Origin: SZUA-22 sp963751695
GTDB lineage: Bacteria; Bacteroidota; Ignavibacteria; Ignavibacteriales; Melioribacteraceae
Assembly (NCBI GenBank): GCA_963751695.1
Contig: CAVVVP010000002.1
Span: 1-64,000, forward strand
Length of the DNA: 64,000 nt
Direction of reading: 5' to 3'
Below are positions 10,131-19,595 of this stretch, one piece after another. A model generated the notes under the pieces. That model was not told the DNA's origin. It saw nothing but the letters and a program-made list of their open reading frames with translations, and did not search any database. The translations under genes and the position numbers were made by a program. The first letter of the stretch is position 1; the number at the start of each line of letters is the position of its first letter.

Positions 10131-11342
10131 ATGATGAAAAGATTTTATATAAATAGTTCGATTTGGTTTTTTGTCGTAATCACTACTCTAACCGCTCAAA
10201 CCGGAATTAAATGGGAAGAATCATTTAATTCAGACAATATGCCAATAAATTGGTCCCTCATCGATGTTGATGAAAGTGGTGAAGCTTTTGCCTTAGTACA
10301 ATCCAGCACAACAATGGCAGGGACAGAAATTATTCCTCAAGCTGGTCAAAGTTTTTGGGTAAGCGGTGCTCAGAATTCAAACCGTGCAGGGGTAATTGAT
10401 GAATGGTTGATTAGTCCAAGAATTTCCGTTATTTATGAAGGAGACAGTTTATACTTTTGGGCTGGCTCAATTGGCGGTCCTTTTAATGATTCAATCAAGG
10501 TAAAGGTTTCCACAACTAATAGTGCAATTGAAAGTTTTCAATATGAGCTAGGATATTTTAAAGTGGACGGACCTGCCGGTAGCTGGCATAAATATGGATT
10601 TGATTTATCTGAATTTGACAGTATGGATATTTACTTTGCAATTAACTACTATATATTGGACGGTGGCCCGGGAGGGGCAAACTCAGATTATGTTTGGATT
10701 GATCATGCAACAATAACAGGAGATCCTTCAACAATAAATAGCGCTCCATCATTTTCAAGCTTACAATTCCCAGCGAATGAAAGTTATGTTAATCCAGAAT
10801 CCGACTCTATTGAATTTAAATGGACTGCCTCTCAGGATTTAGACGATCAAAATTTGAAATATAAATTATCGATAGTTAATGTTTTTCCTAAGATGGAGTT
10901 TATCGGTTTGACTGATACTGTATTTAGTCTAAAGTGGAAAGAACTACTAAACGAATATACTCAGTATAGATGGACTATTGAGGTAAGTGACGGCAAATCC
11001 AGTGTGGCAGCCGTTGATACATTTGCATTTATTGTTGGAACTCCAACCGATATTTCTGACTATACTTCTAACCTTCCAGATAATTATGAATTGAATCAAA
11101 ACTACCCAAATCCATTTAATCCGACAACAATAATAAATTTTTCAATTCCAAAGAATGAATTCGTATCATTGAAGGTTTATGATATACTTGGGAATGAAGT
11201 TAAAGTATTAGTAAATGAAGAGAAATCACCTGGATATTATGAAACTCTTTTAAATGCTACCGGCCTATCAAGTGGAATATACTTTTACAGAATACAAGCA
11301 GGAGATTTTGTAGAGAGTAAGAAGATGTTACTATTAAAGTAA
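10131..11342 (+). CDS. T9SS cargo protein with choice-of-anchor J / MAM-like domain
   Basis: 403 residues, complete. A signal peptide (hydrophobic 'IWFFVVITTLTAQT') is followed at residues 20-190 by a 'cleaved adhesin' / choice-of-anchor J beta-sandwich ('EESFNSDNMPINWSLIDVD', 'DEWLISPRISV', 'NSDYVWIDHATI'). An Ig/FnIII-like stretch comes next ('ESDSIEFKWTASQDLDDQN'). It ends with a T9SS type A sorting domain ('ELNQNYPNPFNPTTIINFSI' to 'SKKMLLLK'). Such proteins are exported and attached or released at the cell surface, often as adhesins or carbohydrate-associated accessory proteins. It lies 37 bp after the preceding T9SS gene on the same strand, and a hairpin terminator follows at 11357. Confidence 0.8.
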   Translation: MMKRFYINSSIWFFVVITTLTAQTGIKWEESFNSDNMPINWSLIDVDESGEAFALVQSSTTMAGTEIIPQAGQSFWVSGAQNSNRAGVIDEWLISPRISVIYEGDSLYFWAGSIGGPFNDSIKVKVSTTNSAIESFQYELGYFKVDGPAGSWHKYGFDLSEFDSMDIYFAINYYILDGGPGGANSDYVWIDHATITGDPSTINSAPSFSSLQFPANESYVNPESDSIEFKWTASQDLDDQNLKYKLSIVNVFPKMEFIGLTDTVFSLKWKELLNEYTQYRWTIEVSDGKSSVAAVDTFAFIVGTPTDISDYTSNLPDNYELNQNYPNPFNPTTIINFSIPKNEFVSLKVYDILGNEVKVLVNEEKSPGYYETLLNATGLSSGIYFYRIQAGDFVESKKMLLLK

Positions 11343-11356
11343 GCACTTCAAATAAA

Positions 11357-11392
11357 AAAGGTGAGAAGTCCAAATTTGAATTTCTCGCCTTT
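11357..11392 (+). terminator. Hairpin terminator after the T9SS genes
   Basis: AAAGGTGAGAA (11357-11367) pairs with TTCTCGCCTTT (11382-11392), 11 bp with one G-U pair and a 14-nt loop, 15 bp after the stop of the upstream gene. The A-run before and TTT at the end of the 3' arm fit an intrinsic terminator. It has the same AAAGG...CCTTT form as the hairpin after fucP. Confidence 0.65.
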
Positions 11393-11661
11393 AGCAATTG
11401 TAGGGAAGGATTCTTCCGATACGGTAAATAATATTTACAGTAATTTCAAATTGTATGTCTTTAAAAGAATTTGGACAAATGGTGTCCACCCCCCTAAAGA
11501 TGTATCAATGTTTTTGTAGGTCTTATTTTCTATTGAATTATGAAATTAGATATTATTTATACAAAAAAAGTTTAAATACATAAACTTTTAAAATTATTTT
11601 TTTTCTACAATTGGATATAATACTGTGAGTGATGGGCTTTTGGATCAATTAATCTTAGTCA
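11393..11661. other. AT-rich intergenic DNA with an IS-end-like fragment
   Basis: No gene seen. At about 11489-11507 the string 'CCACCCCCCTAAAGATG' resembles the start of the decayed IS copy at 38876 (TGACCTGACCCCTAAAGATG). The two share CCCCTAAAGATG, which could be the scar of another lost IS copy, but the match is short. Confidence 0.3.
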
Positions 11662-11961
11662 TTATATGTTTTTTCTGAATTCCATATGCCAATTCCCTTT
11701 TCCAAAATATGGCCCATCTTTTTTAACAAATACACGATATTCATTTCTCACTGCAGTATTTATTATTTCAGAAAATTCTATTAAAAATCCAAAACCTTTA
11801 ATTTCTTGAGGCCCAATTCCAAATATTTCTACACCTTTAAGTGCTTGGCCAGTTAAATAAAGTTGGAATTTTGCTAATATATTCAAATCAACAAGAAATT
11901 TGAATTCTTGTTCCCCTTGATAGACTGAACCTAAGGCGATATCTGGGTTTATTCTATTCAT
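11662..11961 (-). CDS. Small hypothetical protein
   Basis: 99 residues, no family recognised. It has no signal peptide or membrane segment, and a mixed hydrophobic/charged sequence ('EFKFLVDLNILAKFQLYLTG', 'NEYRVFVKKDGPYFGKGNWH') that reads like a folded alpha/beta domain rather than random translation. It starts at ATG 11961 and stands alone downstream of the GH3 gene on the same strand, separated by about 110 bp. It could be a real small protein or a fragment of a longer lost gene. Confidence 0.45.
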   Translation of the reverse strand: MNRINPDIALGSVYQGEQEFKFLVDLNILAKFQLYLTGQALKGVEIFGIGPQEIKGFGFLIEFSEIINTAVRNEYRVFVKKDGPYFGKGNWHMEFRKNI

Positions 11962-12070
11962 AATGACCTTGACCCTGCTTAAAACCTCATGGTGGTATAA
12001 ACAGTCTTTGTAACCTAATTTTAACTTAAAGAAATTGATACAACATTAGTGGTAAAGTCAAATACAAAGA

Positions 12071-14455
12071 CTATTTCTCAAATCTGCTCAACTCTTTCAT
12101 CATAAAATTTGGATATAGAACATCATTTACTTCTTCGACTACTATATCCTTCTCTAGACTGAATGAAGCTGTTTGGCGAATATCTTTTGAAGATGCTCCG
12201 ATACGGACTTCGTACACACCTTTATCTGCGACCCATGCACTAATTCCACTCCAAAATGAAGCGAGAGCACGATCGTCTAACTCAAAAGATAGTTGTTCAC
12301 TTTCCCCTGGCTGCAGCAATTTTGTTTTAGCAAATCCTTTTAATTCATGTACCGGTTTCTCAATTTCTGTAGAAGGAGCTGCAAGATATAATTGAGCAAT
12401 CTCTTTACCAGCTGTTTTCCCAATATTTTTGACTGTTAGAGAAACTTCCATTTTTGAACTAAATGTTGAACTGCTCAGCATTAAGTCAGAGTATTCGAAT
12501 GTTGTATACGATAACCCATAGCCAAACTCATATGCAGTAGGAATATTAAATGAGTCGTAGTAACGATAACCAACATAAATCCCTTCTTTGTAAAAAGAAT
12601 TGATTGGATTTTCTGCTGGTTCTCCAGGAAAACTGCTGGCGGAAGAAACATCTTCGTACTTGATTGGAAAGGAATCTGGTAATTTTCCAGAAGGATTGAC
12701 ATCTCCTTTCAATATATCAGCAACAACATATCCTCCCTCTTGACCTGGTTGCCATGCTAAGAGTATGGCATCAGGATATTCTCGCCAGCTGGCTGTTTCC
12801 CAGACACCCCCAACGTTCAGAACAACAACAACTTTTTTGCCAGCAGCATGGAATACATTACAAACATTTTTTACGAGATCTAGTTCTATTTGAGTTATTG
12901 GAAGATACCCGTTTTCATAGTTCTCACCTCCACTTCTACCAAGCGTAATAACAGCAATATCTGATTCTGATTCATATTTTTCAATTTCCTCTTTCGCAAG
13001 ATCTCTTTCTTTACTAAATGCGACTAACCTTTTCTTAAAATGTGGTGGTGCCTGATCATCTGTGATACCATTATCAGCACGCATTTTGGGATTATTAAAA
13101 TAATCTGGTACCAAATTTTCTTTTTTAGTTTTTTCTATAAATGCTGTATAGGTTTCTTCCAATTCATCTAGGATTTCATAACCGGCTGTTTTTAGCCCTT
13201 CGTTAACTGACATAGAATATTTGTTGCTTCTTATTCCCCCACTACCAGTACCAGCTTCAATATTGTGATAAGAGATTTTTCCAAAAACTGCTACTTTTTT
13301 TTCATCACTAAAAGGGAGAACATTATTTTCATTTTTAAGCAGAACCATACCTTCTCCAGCAGCTGCCCTTGCAATACTTGCATGAGCTTCCAAATCTGGT
13401 TTAAAAGAAGGTGTGTAGTTATTCATGCTAGGTGAATCTAATTTAAGTTTTATGTTATAAACTAGATTTTCATCAAGTGTACTTTCATCTAGAATTTTAT
13501 TTTTTAAAGCTGCTGTTATTTCATCATGTTCATACTTACTACCTCCCATAACCATATTTATTCCTGCTCTCACTTGGGCAACAGCATCTCCATAATGCAT
13601 ATCAAAATCTGTCATATAAAGTCCATCAAAACCCCATTCTTCTCTAACAATAGTCTTTAACAACTCAGGTATTTCGGGAGTATAAAAACCGTTTAATTTA
13701 TTGTAGGCAGTCATTATAGCTTTTGGCTTTCCATCTTTGACTGCTATTTCAAATCCCCTTAAATATATTTCACGTAAAGCTCTTTGGCTAACAACTGCAT
13801 TGTACTTTCTTCTATTAGATTCCTGGTTGTTGGCAACAAAATGTTTCAATGTTGAACCGATTCCATTGGATTGTAATCCAATAACCATTGAGCCAGCTAA
13901 CTTCCCAGAAAGTAGCGGATCTTCAGAATAGTATTCAAAATTTCGACCACACTTTGGATTACGATGCAGATTTAAAGCAGGCATCAGCACCAGATCATAA
14001 TCATACTCTAACAATTCATTTCCAAATGCTTCACCTACTTTTTTCAGCATATCAGTATTCCAAGTTGCAGCAAGGCAAGTAGAGGTTGGGAAAGAAGTTG
14101 TGTATGTATAATCTGTTGCTTCCGCTGGAGCAGGCCCTTTATTAATTCCAGATGGACCATCGGTTAATGCAGTACTCATAATTGAAAGATGAGGTAGAAG
14201 CATCTTCGCATTCCGACTAGCTATTGGGACTTCGGTTGTTTCATAATCCTCTAGATTAGCTTTAGGCAAAAATTTTCCATCACCCACTATCAATCCAATT
14301 TTTTCATCTAGCGTCATTCTAGAAATTAAATCTTGTATCCTGCTTTCAATCTCGGCATTCTTATCCTGAAGAAGCGGTTGATCTGTTGATTGTGAGAAGC
14401 CGTTCGAAAAGAGAAAAAAGACGGCTACTAAAGATGAAATGAAATTCTTGATCAT
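12071..14455 (-). CDS. Glycoside hydrolase family 3 beta-glycosidase
   Basis: 794 residues with a signal peptide (residues 1-21, cut near 'GFSQS'), so periplasmic or secreted. The (beta/alpha)8 domain has 'MTLDEKIGLIVGDG' near residue 47, the Lys-His pair 'LKHFVANNQES' near 203 and the nucleophile Asp283 in 'LYMTDFDMHYGD', where most relatives have 'MSDW'. The alpha/beta sandwich domain follows ('VAVFGKISYHNIEAGTGSGG', 'VAVITLGRSGGENYENGYLP'), then a fibronectin type III-like C-terminus ('YGLSYTTFEYSDL' onward). This is the BglX-like domain order of enzymes that release glucose, xylose or related residues from oligosaccharide non-reducing ends. Substrate cannot be read from sequence. The gene is single and complete. 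Confidence 0.9.
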   Translation of the reverse strand: MIKNFISSLVAVFFLFSNGFSQSTDQPLLQDKNAEIESRIQDLISRMTLDEKIGLIVGDGKFLPKANLEDYETTEVPIASRNAKMLLPHLSIMSTALTDGPSGINKGPAPAEATDYTYTTSFPTSTCLAATWNTDMLKKVGEAFGNELLEYDYDLVLMPALNLHRNPKCGRNFEYYSEDPLLSGKLAGSMVIGLQSNGIGSTLKHFVANNQESNRRKYNAVVSQRALREIYLRGFEIAVKDGKPKAIMTAYNKLNGFYTPEIPELLKTIVREEWGFDGLYMTDFDMHYGDAVAQVRAGINMVMGGSKYEHDEITAALKNKILDESTLDENLVYNIKLKLDSPSMNNYTPSFKPDLEAHASIARAAAGEGMVLLKNENNVLPFSDEKKVAVFGKISYHNIEAGTGSGGIRSNKYSMSVNEGLKTAGYEILDELEETYTAFIEKTKKENLVPDYFNNPKMRADNGITDDQAPPHFKKRLVAFSKERDLAKEEIEKYESESDIAVITLGRSGGENYENGYLPITQIELDLVKNVCNVFHAAGKKVVVVLNVGGVWETASWREYPDAILLAWQPGQEGGYVVADILKGDVNPSGKLPDSFPIKYEDVSSASSFPGEPAENPINSFYKEGIYVGYRYYDSFNIPTAYEFGYGLSYTTFEYSDLMLSSSTFSSKMEVSLTVKNIGKTAGKEIAQLYLAAPSTEIEKPVHELKGFAKTKLLQPGESEQLSFELDDRALASFWSGISAWVADKGVYEVRIGASSKDIRQTASFSLEKDIVVEEVNDVLYPNFMMKELSRFEK

Positions 14456-14589
14456 TTTTATGTTCCTTATTAGAATGAAATTTTTATCTAATTAATAATA
14501 TTACAATCTTCAATAGATAATAGAGCTTTCCTATTGAAATCAAGTTAGGTTAAATTATTCAATAATTTGTTAAAAATATTTTTTCAAAA

Positions 14590-15609
14590 CTATTTTGCCA
14601 TTTCAAGCACTTTATCCCATATTTCTTTTTCGACAGGTATGCCATTCTTTTGATTATCCTTTCTTCGAAGTAGGGTCATCTGACCAGGATATTTAATATT
14701 ACAGTTTTCATCTTTATTGTAGAGCTTAAAGTTTGAAAGTATTTCTTCAACTAATTTTTCTTGAAACTCTTGATCCCCAAAACTGTCAGGATTAATTGCA
14801 ATAAATACTTGAGACATTCCTTTGTCCACTCCTCCAAATTTATCAATTCCAACTGTTGTGAGTCCTCCACTTAATGAGGCCGCAAGTATATCGAGGACCA
14901 ATGATAGAGCTGAGCCTTTCCAAAAACCTATGGGAAGGTGTCTTCCCTTCTCTCTTATTGCCCTTGCTGAATCTGTTAGATTTCCTTCTTCATCGTATCC
15001 ACCAACGGTTGGTAGTTTTTTATCCTGTCTTGCATAGGAAGCGACTTTACCATACGAATATTGACTCATTGACATATCCAAAACAATGTGCTCATTGTTC
15101 ATCCTTGGTATTGAAATCATTATTGGATTATTGCCAACAAGATTTTTGCTGCTACCATGGGGCGGCAAATTTGGAGTCGTATTAGTCCAACAAATAAGAA
15201 TACACCCATTATCTGCAGCTAGCCATCCATACGTACCAGCACGGAGCCAATGGTTAGTATTTCTCAAAGTAATAATTGAAAGTGAGTCCTTTTTTGCCAG
15301 TATAATTGCTTCCTTGGTGCATTGATAAGCATTTTTAATACCTAATCCCAAATTTCCATCAAACTGTTTAATTGAACCGAATGAATTTATTAGTGTGATC
15401 TCTTCATCAGTTTTTACATGATCCTTTTTAATGCACATAACTAGCAAAGGTAATCTATTAATTCCATGACTTTGAAATCCGTCACAAGTTGAATCTGAAA
15501 TTACTTTTGCAATGAGTTCTGAATCATCCTCGCTACAACCATTGGACAAAAGAATTTCTTTTGTTTTCTTCTTCATCTCCGTATATGCAACTCGAATGAT
15601 TTTTGACAT
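14590..15609 (-). CDS. yiaK: 3-dehydro-L-gulonate 2-dehydrogenase-like (Ldh2/MdhB family)
   Basis: Cytosolic NAD(P)H oxidoreductase of the malate/L-lactate dehydrogenase type 2 fold, closest in my memory to E. coli YiaK/DlgD, which reduces 2,3-diketo-L-gulonate to 3-dehydro-L-gulonate. Matching blocks are 'SHGINRLPLLV', 'LRNTNHWLRAGTYGWLAADN', 'ICWTNTTPNLPPHG', 'DMSMSQYSYGKVASY' and 'LPIGFWKGSALSLVLDILAA', including the invariant His of SHG and the NHW motif. The start is taken at ATG 15609 (MSKIIRV) because GAGG lies 9 bases ahead; ATG 15624 is also open. No other gene of ascorbate use is next to it, so an orthologous role in another sugar-acid route is possible. Confidence 0.8.
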   Translation of the reverse strand: MSKIIRVAYTEMKKKTKEILLSNGCSEDDSELIAKVISDSTCDGFQSHGINRLPLLVMCIKKDHVKTDEEITLINSFGSIKQFDGNLGLGIKNAYQCTKEAIILAKKDSLSIITLRNTNHWLRAGTYGWLAADNGCILICWTNTTPNLPPHGSSKNLVGNNPIMISIPRMNNEHIVLDMSMSQYSYGKVASYARQDKKLPTVGGYDEEGNLTDSARAIREKGRHLPIGFWKGSALSLVLDILAASLSGGLTTVGIDKFGGVDKGMSQVFIAINPDSFGDQEFQEKLVEEILSNFKLYNKDENCNIKYPGQMTLLRRKDNQKNGIPVEKEIWDKVLEMAK

Positions 15610-15944
15610 AAGTAGTGACCTCATTATTCAATCTAAAGAAGAAGTTTCTATTTAGAAAATTTCTAAACTCTTCCTCTGATTCTAGCTTTACGTATTCAAA
15701 AGGTTTTAGACAAATATGTCATAAATTTATTAGACATTTTTGATAGTTCTTCAATGATTAAAAATAATTAAGTAAATAATAAATTGTGTTGATTTCTTTG
15801 TTAAGTTTATATTCTGTTAGTAAACCGACCTGATCCAGCAAAATTGAAGATGATGAGATTTGTTATTTGTAAAACAAAATTATTCATCTTGAATTAATTT
15901 GGGAAAAATCATTTAGATTTACTGAAGGAATATTAAGAAGTACT
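15610..15944. other. Intergenic region between divergent genes
   Basis: About 330 AT-rich bases between the yiaK-like gene (minus) and the cold-shock-domain gene (plus). It should contain two divergent promoters, but I could not single out a convincing -33/-7 pair. No repeat or RNA gene seen. Confidence 0.4.
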
Positions 15945-16511
15945 ATGATTAAAAATGACGAAAAGGAATTATTAGACTTCTGTCGAGTAAAGAAATTATC
16001 AGATAAAGGATATGGATTTCTTTTAAGTCTTTACTTTGAAGAGAATGTCTTTTTCCATTTTTCTAAAATTAAAGATAAAGTTACTCTAGAAGCACTTAGT
16101 TCATTGAAACGTGGAGTGATCTCTATTTTTTTTACATCTAGATTAGTTAACGAAAAAAGAAGAGTTGATAAAATTTGGCTAAATGCTAAAGATATTCCTA
16201 TACATTTTTTAGATGACTTTTTTGCAAGACTGATCTTAGAATTAAATATCGGGGAGAGAAATCCTTTTGAAATAATTGATGCTCTAAATCAGTTGAGAAA
16301 TATTAACAAACTTAATATCAATAATTACAGAGATATAATTAAATCTTCTAAGATTAAGCAAAACCCATCAATTTTATTAAAATTGATCTCAGAGAGTGAA
16401 GTTTCTTTAAAAAATGATTTATCAGCTTTACTTAACAATTGGAAGGGCAAAAATCAAATCAAGATTGAAAATGAGGAAATCCTAACGAACCTCCTAACTC
16501 GAAATTCTTAA
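15945..16511 (+). CDS. Cold-shock-domain protein with a helical C-terminal extension
   Basis: 188 residues. Residues 10-75 look like a divergent cold-shock (OB-fold) domain: 'VKKLSDKGYGFLLSLYFEEN' and 'VFFHFSKIKDK' correspond to the RNP1 (K-G-Y/F-G-F) and RNP2 (V-F-F-H-x-S) motifs that bind single-stranded RNA or DNA. The remaining 110 residues are charged and helical with repeated Leu/Ile spacing, and I recognise no family there. True CspA proteins are about 70 residues, so this is a fusion or a larger RNA-binding relative. Single gene, plus strand. Confidence 0.6.
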   Translation: MIKNDEKELLDFCRVKKLSDKGYGFLLSLYFEENVFFHFSKIKDKVTLEALSSLKRGVISIFFTSRLVNEKRRVDKIWLNAKDIPIHFLDDFFARLILELNIGERNPFEIIDALNQLRNINKLNINNYRDIIKSSKIKQNPSILLKLISESEVSLKNDLSALLNNWKGKNQIKIENEEILTNLLTRNS

Positions 16512-16749
16512 AAAAGACAAACTCATTATACAAAATTCAAATGTACTGTATATAAAATTTCACAAAATGTGAAGTACCAACTGGGTTTATCCCATTGACC
16601 GATAACAGATAATAAAAGTATCATTTATTTCTGTAATAATGCATGGCAGATTTTATTTGATTATCACTTAATTATCAGTTCAGTTGGATAAATTATTTGA
16701 TTGGTATTTTTGGTCAGCCGTTAAACAGAAAAAAACTGGTAATTTGAGA

Positions 16750-18030
16750 TCAAATTGTAATAGTAAATTTTGTACCTTTTCCTTTTTTGCTCACAACAGA
16801 TATAGTAGCGTTATTTATATCACAATACTTTTTGACAAGCGCAAGACCCAGTCCATTTCCTTCAAATTTTCTAGCGTAACCTTGATCTTCTTGTGAAAAT
16901 TTTTCGAACATTTGAGGGAAAAATTCTTCTGAAATTCCAACCCCTGTATCAGCAACTTCAATAATATGATGTTCATTCTCTTTAAAATATCTTATCGATA
17001 TGTGACCGCTATTAGTATATTTAATTGCATTATCAACAAGGTTTACAATGCTCTGAGTAATTGTGTACTTATCAGCCTTTACAAGATCGTCTTCTTCAAC
17101 CTCGTGCTTACAAGTCATTTCTAGACCTTTTTCTTCAGCCTCATTCTTGAACTCAGCGCAAGTTGGTTTGAGCACGGATTCAACTAAATTTAAATTCTCA
17201 AAATTAGCTTGGTATGTACCTAATTCTATTTCTGACATATTTAAGATCAGATTGATTGTTCGTATAAGTCTCGCAGAAGCATTTTGAATGTATTCTAAAT
17301 ATAATTTTTCATCATCTGTTGGATTGCTTTCATTGTCGTTTATCAAAAGAGATGTGAAATTGATAATCGAGTTGATTGGTGTTCTAATCTCATGTGACAT
17401 TTGGGCAAGAAATTCGGATTTTAATTGATCAGATTTTTGGGCAAGTTCCGTTGCTTCCATCATTTTTTTTTCTGTCGATTCTCTCACACTCTCGAATAGG
17501 TATGTTGATATTGTGAGTGCAGCGAAAGCACCGATATAACGTAATATGAAGTAGGTTGAATAATATTGTTCCAATCCAGGGATAAAGAAAATAATTGAAG
17601 CAAGGAAAAGAAATATGAAAGAGGTTATTATTCCACTTTTTCGTCCTAGCAAAAACATTACAGCTAATGGATATAAGAAAGACCATAAATGAGCCGAATC
17701 GGCGCCGTCTGCAGAGATCATTAGAACTATAAAAAGAGCGCCCATAAATGTAATGGTGAAGTAGGAAATAAGCTTTAAGTTTCTTGATTTTCTTAAGTAG
17801 TACGCAGAAATAAACAATAGGACAGATGTAAATAAATCTATAGAGCCAACTGTTTCATTACCAGCTGCTATAGCATAAATGCCAAATGGAACTAGAAATG
17901 AAATACCTATGATTGCAATTAAATTAAGCATAATGAATTTTCGTAGAACTTCAATGCTCAATTCCTTCTGCAAACCCGAGGTTATCAGATTTTCAATTAT
18001 ATTTACGATTGGTCTATAAACTTTTTTCAT
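16750..18030 (-). CDS. Membrane sensor histidine kinase
   Basis: 426 residues. Residues 30-185 hold about six membrane segments. A short coiled coil follows ('EKKMMEATELAQKSDQLKSE'), then the HisKA domain with H-box 'QMSHEIRTPINSIINF'. The HATPase_c domain has N box 'SIVNLVDNAIKYT', G1 'DTGVGISEEF', F box 'FEKFSQEDQGYARKFEG' and G2 'GNGLGLALVKKYC'. There is no receiver or periplasmic sensor domain and no response regulator next door, so it is an orphan kinase whose signal is probably sensed in or near the membrane. A TTGAAAA/TTTTCAA inverted repeat lies just upstream of the start. Confidence 0.9.
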   Translation of the reverse strand: MKKVYRPIVNIIENLITSGLQKELSIEVLRKFIMLNLIAIIGISFLVPFGIYAIAAGNETVGSIDLFTSVLLFISAYYLRKSRNLKLISYFTITFMGALFIVLMISADGADSAHLWSFLYPLAVMFLLGRKSGIITSFIFLFLASIIFFIPGLEQYYSTYFILRYIGAFAALTISTYLFESVRESTEKKMMEATELAQKSDQLKSEFLAQMSHEIRTPINSIINFTSLLINDNESNPTDDEKLYLEYIQNASARLIRTINLILNMSEIELGTYQANFENLNLVESVLKPTCAEFKNEAEEKGLEMTCKHEVEEDDLVKADKYTITQSIVNLVDNAIKYTNSGHISIRYFKENEHHIIEVADTGVGISEEFFPQMFEKFSQEDQGYARKFEGNGLGLALVKKYCDINNATISVVSKKGKGTKFTITI

Positions 18031-18037
18031 TTACTAG

Positions 18038-18061
18038 TTGAAAACGTTAGTTAATTTTCAA
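18038..18061. promoter_or_regulatory. Inverted repeat just upstream of the histidine kinase
   Basis: TTGAAAA (18038-18044), 10-base spacer, TTTTCAA (18055-18061): a perfect 7-bp dyad ending 8 bases before the kinase start codon. It could be an operator over the ribosome-binding region. No known factor is assigned. Confidence 0.3.
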
Positions 18062-18247
18062 AATTATATGAGGAGTCTTGAAAAAACGATTTTAATTTAT
18101 AAATGTAAATCTACTAAAATTTCTAATCTTAAAGAGGTTTGACTACAAACAGTTTCAACTCAGATACTTAACCTATCCCTCATTTTCCTAACTTTGTGTA
18201 AATATCAAACTTTACCTTTAGCACCTAAAATGACTTGATTCTACTAA

Positions 18248-19573
18248 TTAAATATCTAACGTGTATGGTTCGCGCATTGGGACATGCATTCTTTTTGCCG
18301 CTTCTGGATCATCGACAATAGTATCTCTCTTATTATCCCACTGTATTGGACGGCCTTCCCGAATACAGATATCAGAAAGATGACAGATAATGTCTGATCT
18401 AACAGCAGAATGTAAATGATCTATTGGTTCTTCTCTACTTATAACGCAATCTACAAAGTTCTCTCTTTGGTTCTTGCTTACTCTTAACCTCTTCTCACCT
18501 GGATTCTTAGCGATTCTGTAAAGCTTTTCATCGGATACTTTCCAACCATTTCTAATAACTTTTACCCAACCCTTAGAACCAACGAACAAGGTTCCGTGAG
18601 AGTTCTCAATTCCTTCATGAGGTTTAAGTTGATTGGCAGTTGCATTATCCATGAATCTCATTTTCAATCCGTTCTTGTATGTGCAAGTTACATCCCATTG
18701 AGTTAAAGTATCAAATAATCCACCGAGAGCAATTTCTCCATAGCCCTCGTATAATTCTGGTATCTCTTCCAATCCAGCATTATCTGCCCACCACTGCATC
18801 ATATCAACAGGATGTGCACCCCAACCAGCTATAAAGCCAATCGCGTAATCATAAATATGAAATATTCCATTCCTTCCACTTTCTTCCAAACACCGATCAT
18901 GAGTGAACGGAGCTTCAGGCGCTGGCCCAAGCCAAAGGTCATAATCAAATCCGTCTGGAACTGGAAGTACTGGTGTTGCTGATCCTCCCGCCTCACCTCT
19001 TGGACACCAGACATAGATTTCCTGAACATCACCAATATGTCCATTTAGTACTAATTCAATTCCCATCCTTACTTGAATCATCGAACGCTGTTGTGCTCCA
19101 TACTGAAATATTCTATTATATTTATCTACTATTTCTCGAGCGCGAAGATCTTGAGCAATGCTTTTTCCCAATGGTTTTTCTGTATACATATCCTTCCCAG
19201 CTCTAGCTGCAGCAAGAGAAATTGGGACATGCCAATGATCAGAAGTAGAGATATGCACAGCATCTACTTCATCCATTGCAAGTAGATCTCGAAAGTCATT
19301 AAAATCAGCACAATTGCCATACTCCGCTTTCTTTTTTAATCTTCTATCTGTTCTTGGATCACAAACAGCAACCACCTCAGATTTAGGATAATTTTTGTAG
19401 TCAATTGAAACACCAGATCTATTACCACAACTTATCAGACCAATCCCCACTCTATCACTGGGTGGAGTAATACCGTTTCTTCCAAAAACTGAATTTGGCA
19501 CAATCGCTGGAAATCCAGCCATTGCTCCTATAGCAGCAGATTTTTTTATAAATGATCTTCTTGAAATTCCCAT
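18248..19573 (-). CDS. Gfo/Idh/MocA family oxidoreductase, Tat-exported
   Basis: NAD(P)-dependent sugar oxidoreductase. It opens with a Tat signal (SRRSFIKKSAAIGAMAG), so it acts in the periplasm. The Rossmann part has 'VGIGLISCGNRSGVSI' and the 'TEKPLGKS' motif with the catalytic Lys. The C-terminal alpha/beta domain contains 'DYAIGFIAGWGAHPVDMMQW', with the His/Asp expected near the substrate. Start chosen at ATG 19573 because GGAG lies 7 bases upstream; an upstream ATG at 19618 would overlap the preceding gene. It follows the ThuA-DUF6807 gene directly. Periplasmic members with this context are known to oxidise glycosides at C3 in an oxidoreductive cleavage pathway; that role here is inference. 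Confidence 0.85.
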   Translation of the reverse strand: MGISRRSFIKKSAAIGAMAGFPAIVPNSVFGRNGITPPSDRVGIGLISCGNRSGVSIDYKNYPKSEVVAVCDPRTDRRLKKKAEYGNCADFNDFRDLLAMDEVDAVHISTSDHWHVPISLAAARAGKDMYTEKPLGKSIAQDLRAREIVDKYNRIFQYGAQQRSMIQVRMGIELVLNGHIGDVQEIYVWCPRGEAGGSATPVLPVPDGFDYDLWLGPAPEAPFTHDRCLEESGRNGIFHIYDYAIGFIAGWGAHPVDMMQWWADNAGLEEIPELYEGYGEIALGGLFDTLTQWDVTCTYKNGLKMRFMDNATANQLKPHEGIENSHGTLFVGSKGWVKVIRNGWKVSDEKLYRIAKNPGEKRLRVSKNQRENFVDCVISREEPIDHLHSAVRSDIICHLSDICIREGRPIQWDNKRDTIVDDPEAAKRMHVPMREPYTLDI

Positions 19574-19595
19574 TTTATCGCTCCATTTGTTTTTT

